A stretch of DNA of 64,000 nucleotides from Stropharia rugosoannulata (lineage: Eukaryota; Basidiomycota; Agaricomycetes; Agaricales; Strophariaceae): positions 868,001 through 932,000 of the forward strand of contig JANCIK010000010.1 in assembly GCA_028532985.1 (NCBI GenBank), given 5' to 3'. Shown piece by piece: positions 1 to 11,163 of the stretch; positions within the stretch are counted from its first letter, which is position 1; the number at the start of each line of letters is the position of its first letter. Both the position numbers and the translations under genes were made by a program. Below the pieces are notes generated by a model. The model had not been told where the DNA came from. It saw nothing but the letters and a program-made list of their open reading frames with translations, and searched no databases.

Positions 1-2201
1 CTACCTAACTCATACATCCGTCCAATGGTACAATAAAGACACCTGGAATAATGTTGTCAAGATAACTCCAAATGCAAGGCGAGGTACAGAATTGCTATAG
101 CATTTGAGTTTCCAAATAGTGTCATAGCCTTTCTTTCTCTTGATAACTTGTTTCAAGTTTGTAGTATCTTTATTATGTTTATCATGAGTATTTACTTACA
201 GTATCTGTCTTAGCCGCAATGGGCAACGCTAAAGTCAGGGCTCAAATTACCGCCAGCAGATGTATACAATTTCAAGGACTTTCTTCAAGTTGTTGCCAAT
301 TGGATTGAATCCAGGCTTGACTTGGCCGATTCTAGAAGATTATCCTATGCATGTACTGTTATCAGAGGAGCAAATGAGGTATTTGGAGGAGTTGGAGTTT
401 ACACAATCAATGAAATATTCTTTGATGCAGGTATGTATTGTAATAATGTTTAACAGTCTCTTATAATCTAACCAGTGACTAGGACTGTCTCCATATCTTA
501 CTGAGTCGGAAATATTCAATTGTCCTTCTCGAGTGGCCCGGTTATGTGAGGCCTTCTGGGAATTTGCATACAAGTCGCACACTAAATTACCGTATGCAAC
601 TTATCCTTAAAATCATGTATGTAAATAACTAATTACATATAGAAACCTTTTGTCCAAGACATCGCAGGGGGGCATTATTGCTCCTACAAATAGGCAAAGA
701 AAGGAATACAATAGCTGGCTACATGTATATGCAAGAGAGTACTCTGCATTATCTCATCGCATGTATGCGCTAGCAGACACCTATAATGTATGTTGGCCTC
801 TATTGTTCATAATGTACATACACTAATATTGAGTCCAGAGTGTCTTAAATAATTTGGAGAACAATGGTCAGCCGTGGTATCGGAATGACAAAGGAAATGG
901 CTTGTTTGACATTTTCGATCCTGATTTAATTGAAAATGCACTGAATACTTCTCTGAAAGAGTTGAATCTTGGACACTTAATCTTTGGAGAAGAGCAGTGG
1001 AAGGGCTTCGGTCAATCTATGCCGACTAGAGATGATCCAATAACAGCATTGTATCGTAGGATGGGTATGTTCTTAAATTTACATTTGGTGTTATCTTAAC
1101 ATAATGCTCATGTTAAACTAGGCTGGATAGGTGTCTCAACGCACCTCAGCCAGTATGTGGATCTTTTTCAACAACAGAATCCAAAACCCGAAAGAAATGG
1201 ACAACAAAAACTTCCCGGATTAGCTCAAAACAAATCTGGTCAATATCTCCTCCTTTTTCTGCGAACTCATTTGCATATAAAGGTGCCGCACAGCCTAAAG
1301 GTCTTGAGCCCGTAGCAGAAGCTCAAAGATCATCAATGTTTTTCTTAAACATGATTAAAGCCAAGAATGGTGTTGCAGTAGGGCCATTGGAATATTGCGG
1401 CCATGGTTTAGTTGTGAAGACAACACACAGTAAAAAACGGTACACTCCTATTTCTTTTTCAATCCATATTTTGATTCCATATTTTTTAGTGTTTCTGCTA
1501 TACGTGCTACTCGAGACGAAATACTTGCACAGCCCATGTCTTCCACAAAGCCTATACAGTATGGATATTTGTCACCGAAGAAGAAATCTGTGCTGGACGA
1601 GAATAGGCCAGTATCCGATGATCAGCCTACCACAGAAGAAGAAAGCGACCATAGTGCAGCTGTCAATGATGCAGAAACCAAGGACAATAGGACAGAAGAA
1701 ACAGAGGACAAGCTAGAGTCCGAACAAAAACCAGAGTTATATTGGCAATATGGCCCAGAATACCCTCATGAGGAAACACCTCAATTTCCCCACCTATTGT
1801 CATCTTCTTCAGTAATTCAGTCTGAAGATCAGTACTCCTCAGAAGCTATTGATGCGTCCAGCAGTCAAGATGAAAATCAGTATTCCTCTGCAATTTCTGA
1901 GATTTCTGACAACCAAGACGACGACTTGCAGTCATTACTTAACCCTATTGAAAGGCTTTCATACTCATCAAGGAACGTCTCACCATCTTCTGCATTGACT
2001 TCAAACCTTTATGAATCTGAACCAAGCAGTCCTACTGCCGGACCGTCTCAACCGCCTCGCAAGAGAAAAACAAGTCATATATCTGCTGATAAAGCAATGG
2101 TTCAGGAAGCAACAGAAGTCTTACTGGGTAAAAGGCAGCGCAAAGAACAAGGAGCATATGCAAGGCCAAAAGATTGTACAAGAAGAAAATGTAGGAGGTA
2201 G
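1..2201 (+). CDS. Unrecognised spliced gene, 3' part (5' end outside window)
   Basis: I do not recognise this protein. Open frames join cleanly through exons 1-83, 239-430, 483-591, 643-787, 839-1064, 1122-1238, 1283-1439 and 1490-2201. Introns are 42-155 bases with GT...AG ends. The frame is already open at base 1, so the N-terminus lies to the left. The first two thirds look globular and rich in aromatic residues. The last 220 residues are low-complexity, acidic and serine-rich, with a basic end (KRKTSH, RRKCRR) that could be a nuclear localisation signal. It lies directly upstream of a Plavaka transposase gene on the same strand, so it may be an accessory gene of that transposon, but nothing in the sequence proves this. 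The 1239 donor (GTCAAT) is weak, so that intron is the least certain. Confidence 0.6.
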
Positions 2202-3012
2202 TAGAAGAAATCTAAGAAATTGTAATATATGAGATCTTTGCCTTATCTGATTGTGTCACAACTTGCTCTACTCCAGCATCCGGATCAATTATTGTATCAC
2301 GAAGTCAAAGAAGGTTACAAGTATAGTATCAACAGTAAACAAGTACGTTGCCATATAGCATCTGTAGCGATACGCAGAGACCTGCTTGGAAGAACCTATC
2401 TGTCAAGCCACTTACTAGTGGCATCATCAACAATAGTCCATATTGGAAATCCTATTCCGTAAAGCTTGTCATGCCCATCACCGCCCAGCGCTCATGAATT
2501 CCAATAGGCATCACATCTTGTTTCTACCATTCCAGATATGCAAATGTTCGTGTTAGTAAGGCTGTAGAAACAGACCAAGGTAGATCCATCAGATAGTCTT
2601 GCAACAGCAGCCACTAGTCTTAAAGCTATTTGGTAAAGAAACTTTATAATAGTTTCTACATACCGTTTGGTATCAGGAGGAGGCTGTGATTTATGTTTGT
2701 ATTGATACTAGACCCAATGATAATCTAAAGGAGGCTTCATTAAAAGGCCAATGTCATAGCGACACATTGCTTACTAGACCGTGGGACACTGACTTACGGT
2801 GGGAAACTGACTTATTGTGGGAAACTGACTTGCACAAAACAGTACAATGTGGGCTATGGACATAGGGGATAAGCTAAGAATATAATGAGAGGCACTATAG
2901 TAGTAATGTAATAGAGTACAACTACCATATCAGTGCTACTGTGATTGATAGGCAAGGCCCAAAAACATATATAATATCCTTAAACCTGATATACCAGCTG
3001 CATCAGCTTGCC
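2202..3012. other. Intergenic, AT-rich, no gene seen
   Basis: No convincing coding frame was found on either strand; the short open frames here lack splice partners. The only structured part is a short tandem repeat near 2781. A terminal inverted repeat of the neighbouring Plavaka transposon was looked for and not found. Confidence 0.5.
2781..2833. repeat. Three tandem copies of an 18-bp unit
   Basis: The unit GTGGGAAACTGACTTA-(N)2 occurs three times in a row: the first copy has GGGACACTG, the other two have GGGAAACTG. It lies about 180 bases upstream of the transposase start. It could be a subterminal binding array of the Plavaka transposon or part of its promoter; that is inference. Confidence 0.7.
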
Positions 3013-6000
3013 ATGACATCTCGACTTAAAGCAGCCTTTGCTAATTGTCAGTACTGTGGTGAATCTTTCAATGCCCGTGGAGTTGCATCACACGAGCGCC
3101 GATACTGTCAACAACGTCCACAGCCAGTGCATAATGATGCCAGAGACCACTCAAACTTTGAAGAGCTTCAAGCTGGTGCGCATATTTGGGTTTCACACAC
3201 TTGATTATCTCTATCTAAATAGATGCCCTTGAAGGCCGAGCATCAATGTTATCCCAGGCTGTGGAGCGTCAAGCTCAGCTACTCAATACCAATCATCTTG
3301 AGAACACAATTGGTCAAGGACAGTCTCTACTTCTTGGCACACAACTACTTCAGAACCAGTATGATGGTCTGGACATTTCTGGTGTGTAACTACTATTTAA
3401 CTTCTATATCTACATGTCAATTGTACATATTGGTTTATAAACCTACAGGACAACAAACAGCACAAATCTCTGAAATAATGGATGAGGATGTACAGAGTAA
3501 CATTGACGATGCCCATGACGATTCAGATCCTGCTAATGGCAATTCTAATACTGATTCTGATGATGAATCCGTGGACTCAGAGGCTCTTCCTACTGCCAAC
3601 TATAGATCATTGGAGCAGCAAAGCATTAGTGCGACTCTAGGCTATGCGGGTGAACGTTCTCTGACAACAATGGCATCCCTGAACGATATCCGGATTGAAT
3701 ACCACCCTCTTCAAATGAAGGACCAGTAACATATTCATTTAATGATTACTGCAACACAAGTGACATTGACCCTACGGATGAATACCTACGCTCAGTAGCT
3801 CTTGAATCAGCTTACATTCCAGGTAATAAAGACTTGCAGTCTAATGCAGAGACTTACAAGAACCGTCCATGGCACCCATTCTCAACCCGACTTGATTTTG
3901 ATCTTGCTGAACTCATCCTCGACTGCCATATGAATGGACAGCAAACAGGTGTTATTTTGTCAATAGTCAACAGCATTAAACAAACAATTATCGAGGCACA
4001 TGCAGAGTCTGTTACTATCCGAAACCAAGCACACCTCGACACACTTTGGGATCATGCACGTAGAACACGCACAGTTGGGGTGAGCTAATCATGTCTATTT
4101 ATTATAATTCTATTTAATCAACAATACCCTAACACATATTCTTTATCCACTAGTTTGTGAAACAATCCTTTCCAGTAATTTACAAGGGAGAAGAACTTGT
4201 ATATGATGTGTGGTACAGGCCATTATGGGACTGGTGTATCGAGCTGCTTACTGACAAAGCTCTCATACACGAGTTTCACTGGACTGCAGAAAGGCTTTAC
4301 AAGTTTAATGGCCAAGAGTTTGAGCGTTTTCTTGATGAACCTTGGACTGCAGATTTATGGTGGTCCCTGCAGGTAAAATCTCTCTTCTAATATGTATGAT
4401 CTAAGACAAGCTAACACAAGCTAAATTTTTATTAGAGTGGTATGCCTCCAACTGCATCACCTTTCTTTATAATCATGTATGCAGACAAGACTAGGCTATC
4501 ATCATTTGGCACAGAGAAGGGTTATCCAGTTCTTGCACGGTGTGCAAACCTACCCATATCCATTCGGAATAGTACAACATCTGGTGGTGGTCGTTTGGTT
4601 GGCTGGTTACCCATTGTATGTTTGACGCACACTTCTCAGTTATTATTAATCACTCATTATTTAAATCTCCATTTAGCCTGAGGAAACAGCACGAGACAGT
4701 GCTAAAAAGGATTTTGTAAATTTGAAACGTGTTATCTGGCACAAGGCATTCCATGAAATAATCAAATCTATCGAAGCATATGCATCCTTTGGGGCATCTG
4801 TCAAATGTGGCGACAATGTCGAGCGTCAAATCTTCCCACGTTTGTTAATGTTATCAGCCGACTATGAAGAGCAGTATGTATCACATATTACTAAATGAAT
4901 GTTTGTAGTAACAGACATAATTCTAATTCTACTTCTTTTGTTCTCTTAAAGATCCATGATTACTCTAATCCGTGGAGGCAAGAGCCATTTCCCGTGCCCA
5001 AGATGCCTTGTTCCAAAAGACGAAATCATAAACTTGTCTAAGCGGTGGATACCACGAACCTCGAGCTCAATGGAAAAGATCTGGAACGAGGCTCAAGACC
5101 TGAGCAAAACAGAAGCTGAGAAATTATTAAAGGCCCATGGCCTTCGGGATGTTAAGGTTAGCCACGCTATTCTACATGTCAAATTCATTAATCAGACTAA
5201 TAATGTTCCTGTGAACTTTAATTATTAATTGCATTGTGGCAGAATGTATTTTGGAGCTTGAAGGATGCTGATGTATATCAACTATCCTGTTGGGATCGCC
5301 TGCATGCATACCACGGAGGATTGTTTGAGGACCATCTTCTTGAAGAAGTCAAGCGTATTTTGAAAGAGGCATCAGGGCGTGTGCTTGCAGAGAAAATTGA
5401 TAAAGCGTGAGCTGTCCTAATTAATTTTAAAATCAGAGAATGCTCATAATATAATTAATTCTACATTAAAGCTTAGGCAAAATTCCGCCATGGAGTGATT
5501 TGAATCATTTTAAATCACTTGCTGCAACTGGAGAGTTTGCCGATGGAACAAAGTTTGAGGACCTTTCCAAGGTATGTAAATTATGTCTTGTATTAGCTTG
5601 CAAGACTTTCGTTTACTCAAAATATTATTGTGGCACTCTATCAGGTTATTATCTTTGCATCACTAGACGCATTCCAGTCCAACTCGGTCACACACTATGC
5701 CGAAGATGATCCTCGAAGTGGCCATGAATACTCACGAGAGGGATACAACCTATTAAGAGTTATACGCAGCTACCTTGAGCTTGACATGTATGCAGGATTG
5801 ACAGTCCATACAACATCAACTATTGCTGCTGGGGAAGCCGAACTTCTCACATTTGAAAGTGCACTTAAAGTGAGCTGCACCTTTTCTAATTTATATAACG
5901 TGAATACAGATAGCTAATAAATTGTGATTATGTTTTAGAAGTATCTGAAGGGCACATCAAATAAAAAAAAGAAATGGAACTTTCCCAAGCTTCATACTCA

Positions 6001-7029
6001 CCAGCATATGTTCCAAGACATAATTGAGAAAGGAGCAACTCGGAATTACAATACCAAACCAAGTGAGAAGGCCAATGGACCTTTGAAAAAATACTATCAA
6101 CGACATACCAACTTCAAGAATGTTGCAAAACAGGTAGTGTATAATAGCATGTATTTTTGACGCTAATATCTCATACAATCTGATAGGTTCTTGCAGTCCA
6201 AGAAAAGGATGTCATTGCAACATTAATACGAACAGATATTACCCTTTTTGATGCTGCAGCAGAAATTGCGAGGGAGAATAAAGCAGAGATTGTGGATCGA
6301 AACAACAATCAGGATGCAGGTAACTCAGGTGGTGATATAGAGACACCTCGTGTGCTTCATGGTTCACATCTTTCACCATGTACACTGGAGCAACTTGCAC
6401 ATGGCCATTCGGATGATTCTGCCTTTACTAATCTACGACGAAAATTAGGCAGGTCACTTGAACAAAAACTCAACACACCACGAATCACCTTGCATGATTC
6501 TGATATGGTATGCAAGTCTGCTACGCATGATTTGCTAGTTCTATTGACCAGCATCAATGTAATGTTTTTAGATCACACCTTATCAGAACATTAAAGCTAT
6601 GTTCACGTCAGTTGTTGACTGGCGCATTAACTCCAACATAATCAGAGCAAATCAAAGTTTCATAACAGGCCACGATACGACTTTGCCCTTGTGAAAATCG
6701 ATGAATCAAGCTCTGTTTTTGTCCAGGTTCTATTTATACTCCAGATTACATACAAGGACATCAAACATTTTATGGCACTTGTTCTGCCATATGATCGCCC
6801 TCTCTTGCAAATGCATCACCACCGTGACAGAGATCTACGACTCCACCGTGTATGTCCACGGCCTCGGGCATCAAGTGTGTTTATTGATACCAATAGCATT
6901 ATCCGTGGTGCTTTACTAGTTGAAGATCCATCTTCACCTGGTGGTGAACATTTGGTTGTTCCTTTTGTGGATGAAGATATGTGGATGCGATTGAAGTCAA
7001 TGAGCCTACCTACAAACATACCAATGTAG
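3013..7029 (+). CDS. Plavaka-family transposase, spliced, apparently frameshifted twice
   Basis: This is a DDE-type cut-and-paste transposase of the fungal Plavaka (CACTA-related) family. The start MTSRLKAAF precedes a zinc-finger-like CxYC...H...C motif. Later landmarks are WHPFSTRLDFDLAE, MYADKTRLSSFGTEKGYPV (acidic residue of the fold), LSADYEEQ, a CPRC knuckle, and a C-terminal PYDRPL...VDEDMWMRLK block, as in Plavaka proteins. Exons: 3013-3175, 3223-3381, 3449-4079, 4154-4372, 4436-4615, 4677-4873, 4952-5156, 5243-5406, 5472-5571, 5645-5869, 5939-6133, 6187-6507, 6572-7029. Two places need one extra base to stay in frame: about 3708-3711 (EYHP... to SNEGPVTY) and the T run at 6658-6660 (IIRANQ to FHNRPRYDFALV). 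No plausible intron bridges either. It is therefore probably a decayed copy, unless both are sequencing errors. Confidence 0.85.
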
Positions 7030-7819
7030 TTTACAAACTATGAACATTACACAAGGCTTTGAATGCTATTATTTTTACGTTGTCTTGGGAATTCTCACAG
7101 CTACAGTGCACTAGGAGTAGAATTAGGCAGGATTTTGGAGTTTGTATCACCTTCGGAGTATGCTGCTTATGCCCAAGGTATTATACCAACTAGATTGTAA
7201 TTGATTCTAGTGCAAAGTTCAAGCGTGATTTGGCCCCACATATAGGCGTGAGAGTTTACCCAGCAGTCTCTGATGCGCAATATTTCTACGGCTATGCAGC
7301 ATACTTGGGCTTTTTAATTATGTTATCGATGAGGGGTCCTCTTTACACACATATAGATGTCATCTGTATATGTATACCATCATATCTACAAGTTTTCTAA
7401 TAATACTGGTCCCGTTGGAGCGTGCTATGAGTAGAATTAGTTGAGTCCACTGAGGCAGTGACTGCTCATCGTTCTCACACGGTATCCAAGAATATATAAG
7501 TAGAAATAAATTGATCCATGTGCCATTTGGTTTAATTGCTTCTCTGGATGCAATGTCATGTGTACTGTACCCATGCCTTTGCTTGATAGCAATAGATGTC
7601 AATTGCACCTGATGGTTCACAGAGATTTTAGAATAGTTTTAATTAACCATAGATAGTAAAAATGTCCCGACAGTTGAGAGAGTTAATTATAGTCAAATTT
7701 CTCATTCACAAGCTCAGCAGCTGGTATAAACCTCAACAATCTGTCGTACTTGACTCCAGGGGATCTTTTTTACGCCAAAATTCTGAGACCTACACTTTGT
7801 TTTCTATTACTCTGAAACT
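7030..7819. other. Intergenic between transposase and next gene
   Basis: AT-rich sequence with no supportable gene. It may hold the 3' end of the Plavaka element and the promoter of the gene starting at 7820. I found no inverted repeat pairing with the 5' side. Confidence 0.4.
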
Positions 7820-10143
7820 ATGTCTCGCCGCTTGACACCATTATCTCGAAGCTATGCACAGTACCCTTTGAACATTTCTGGGAGCTCTCAGTCTTCTCAG
7901 TCTTCTCAGTCCTCTTTGTCGGCCAGCTCTACGGACACCTTGCTTGCTGATCATATATCAACCTCACCATCTCTATCCGGACAATCAAACTCACCTGCTG
8001 CTCAGCCATACATACACAGAACCGGAGAAAATGGTGAACCTGTTCCATTTGAAATGCCAACCAATCTTCATGACATATCTCGACTTTATGGGGTACGTCC
8101 CTTAACTATAATAGCGCCAACTATACTCTAAATATGATTTCTGTGTCCTAATTCTTCAAGATATATATGCAGACGTTTCGCGATATGCGCACCGCTCAAA
8201 CGGAGAACAAGGATCTCAAGCGTCATATTTCCGAGTTGCAACTTCGCATTGACTCTCTCGAGAACAAGGTTTCTGCTGATGCTAAAGAAGGGCTCAATAC
8301 ATTCGAGATTACATCTACGACTACTCCTAAAGCAATTCAGAAGAATGCTGAGAAACTTGGAAATCATTATGGCTTGTTCTGCAATTTGTACATTGACCCA
8401 TTAATTGCTACCACTCCCTGCCCATCGTTTCTCTCCAGTAATCCAATTCGCTACACTTCTGCAGAGAACATCCGTGCAGGATATGCTGCTGAATTCTGCG
8501 AGGCCATCCCCCCAGCTTACTATAACATCATGGCCATGCCGTCTGATCCTGGATACCAGTCTGACTACTTCAAAATAGTAAGCATAATTTTCTATTAAAC
8601 TTCGAAGGCTTTGAACAATTATACTGATACTGCTGTGAGTAAATTAGTTTTCTTCTGCATCATCTGCTAGTCGCTCTTCTACAATAACAAGGCTACGTGA
8701 ATCCGCAGCTGGAATCTTCTCCATGCAGGGAAAATATTTCAAAGATAAGTCATTCTTGCGAAGCACCGTTCCCGAGATCATGGAACTTCTTGGACATGGC
8801 GCCGAGGGTGAAGACAGCTCGGGTGGTTATGCACGCTTCCCACCGCTTCTATGCAAAAATGGTGATACAACTAACATAAGCGGATACTTTCTCCGAGATG
8901 AACTGTTCATGGTAAGTATACAAATATTATACACGTATTACACACTGATTAAAATGATTGCACATGCACATTATCTATGATATTAGCTTGCTCGCACTGT
9001 AGTCTTTGGTAAAGGAGCAACATTCAGTACACAAAGTGCTGTTTCGAGAAAGGCCAGCATGTACTTGCGCAATGATGTAGTGCCTGCAACAACATTTGGA
9101 TTTGTTGCATGGGTTTCAACCGTGGCAAGTACACTGTCGTCATAGATAACATTTTTAGTTCTGATGACTAAAGATTTGAATCAGGGGCGCTATGTTCTTT
9201 CGATCGACAAAGTCTTTGACACAATCACAGGCATCGGACCACAAACAGGCATTACTTATGCACAGGACTATCACTACTACAAGCAGTACCTCATTGAAGC
9301 GACTGTACATAATCCAGTCTGGGTAAAGAATCTTTTGCACACTTGGAATACTGAGGTATTTTTAAGCCACAACACCATCAAGGGAACCTTGATCCTCATG
9401 CATCGGGCTCGGGAACTGTCAATCTCAGCGGATCCAGCCAGGAGTCACTTTCAACCACTCAAATTCTCACCGCTTCTGCCTCTATTGAGTCCAAGATGCG
9501 CATGCTTAGCTTGCAAATGGAAGGTATGTAGTACATTTGCCTTATTATATTAAGTCAAATCACATTAAACGGCACTACAGAGGGCACTGAGAACACTGTG
9601 GGAGCCCTTGTCAAGATGTCGCCCATCAGCGAAAATGACAGTACAGATGACATGTACTTGTCAGATCCTGCATTATTGGATTCCCCTTCGACCGCAACAG
9701 CCCCTGATTATATTACCACAGCCATAACAGTTAATACTGGGCCTTCTAATGGTATTCACAATTCTTTATTAACAGGACATATAACATACTAATAATCTCT
9801 AGATCCACCGAGCTCTGAGGAGCAGCCATCGGTCACCCCGACTCACACAGCCGCAGACCTAAATATAGCAGCATTGATGGAATCCCCATCAATTATTGAT
9901 TCAATCATCACTGATAATAGCGGTAACATACCTGAACAGGTCTCTATACCACCACAGGCCAAGGACAAGCACTTGGGTAACAGCTCCGACTCCATAGAGT
10001 CTCGCACATTACCTAGCAGTCTGCCTGCCAAATCGTCGGGTCGCAATCAAACTAGATCTCAGGCTGTCAACCTGACAAATTCTTTGACTGATGGCCGCAT
10101 CTCGACAAATGAACTTCCATCAGCGCCGCCGCCTCCACCTTAG
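7820..10143 (+). CDS. DUF6698-like fungal protein, spliced, one apparent frameshift
   Basis: Exons: 7820-8092, 8173-8577, 8648-8911, 8987-9124, 9185-9523, 9581-9751, 9803-10143. The N-terminus is Ser/Gln-rich. Residues from about 100 form a coiled coil (TENKDLKRHISELQLRIDSLE). The central part (GYFLRDELFMLARTVVFG ... VARYVLSIDKVFD ... YAQDYHYYKQYLIE) resembles the DUF6698/DUF6532-type domain common in Agaricomycete genomes; this is from memory of the family pattern and moderately sure. The C-terminus is low-complexity. Function is unknown; such genes often sit beside transposons. Oddities: the intron at 9125-9184 has a GC donor (GTG|GCAAGT), and the T5 run at 9359-9363 appears one base short, since the downstream frame (GSGTVNLSG...) is clearly coding but shifted by one. 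Confidence 0.65.
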
Positions 10144-11163
10144 CTGTACAGCCTACCATTGATGCACCTGCCATGAGACTTAGGTCTGCACGGCGTGGTG
10201 CAAGCGTAAAAGTCGACTCGTGGGCGTGGTGGCAAATGAACTTACGGATCTGATGCACATATGTTAATTTACTTCACATCTACAATTAAATGAAGTTTAG
10301 TCGTACTTCCTTATTAGGACTTGTAGGCATGTGTACCTTCCGAAGGAGGCTGGTAAGTTGTAACCTCTGATTCTCTGAGCCCACCACACATAGCACTTTG
10401 TACACCTTACTCTCCTTACTACTTAGCGGAGATTAAAGGTGACTATTTATAGCCCAGTCTGAATTGACGACCCAGTCAGCCAACCTATTAAATATCACGA
10501 GACATTCTTTAGGGTGTGGCATATGGAAAATGTATAAAGGGGCTGACTTGTATCGCCTCTTGCATTCTGAGCCCCCCCACTGTTCCTTTACTGAGTCGAG
10601 TGTCGAAAGAATGTTTAGTAGTTAAATTGTAGTATTATTAGTGAAATCATGTAGTATAGTAATTGCTTTAGTCTCTGCAATGTACAGACAATGTATTACA
10701 GTAGTGTTTAATTAGTGAAATATAAATTTATTTTCCTATCTAATTTTTAAATCAACATCCAAGTATTAATACAAATAAGTGAAGGGACTATAATATCAGT
10801 AACTATAAGCAATAAAGTGTCAAGTAAGAGAATAAAACTGATAGGATATGACGTGTCGAAGTACTGTCTGATCACCATAGGTGATTATGTAAGCTTGATC
10901 ATACCCTGATCAGTCAGGCTAATCAGGCCGACATAGCCACGACCATAATCAGACTGCTAATATTATGTAGGCCGGGATGATCAGACTAAGCCGTCTATCT
11001 GATCAGACTAAGCCGTCTATCTGATCAGACTAAACCGTCTATCTGATCATGGTGACTTGTCCCTTGTTCAGGCATAATCAGGCCGGCACGTCTAAACGGC
11101 CATGATCGGCATGATCAGGGGCCTAGGGAGTTTCCGACATGCTTTCTTGAGAGACATACAGTA
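10144..11163. other. Intergenic; GATCA-rich upstream region of the NLR gene
   Basis: No gene seen. From about 10868 to 11120 the sequence is crowded with GATCA/CTGATCAG sites and short inverted pieces, including a three-copy tandem array listed separately. This is the likely promoter side of the NLR gene at 11164. The 10144-10860 part is AT-rich and otherwise featureless. Confidence 0.5.
10979..11044. repeat. 22-bp tandem repeat, three copies, CTGATCAG junctions
   Basis: Three perfectly spaced 22-base units begin GATCAGACTAA and end CCGTCTATCT. The third copy differs by one base (AAGCC to AAACC). Each junction makes the palindrome CTGATCAG. Further single CTGATCAG/TGATCA sites lie at about 10868-10912. 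The array is 120 bases upstream of an NLR start codon and could be a bank of binding sites for a dimeric regulator; that is inference. Confidence 0.85.
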
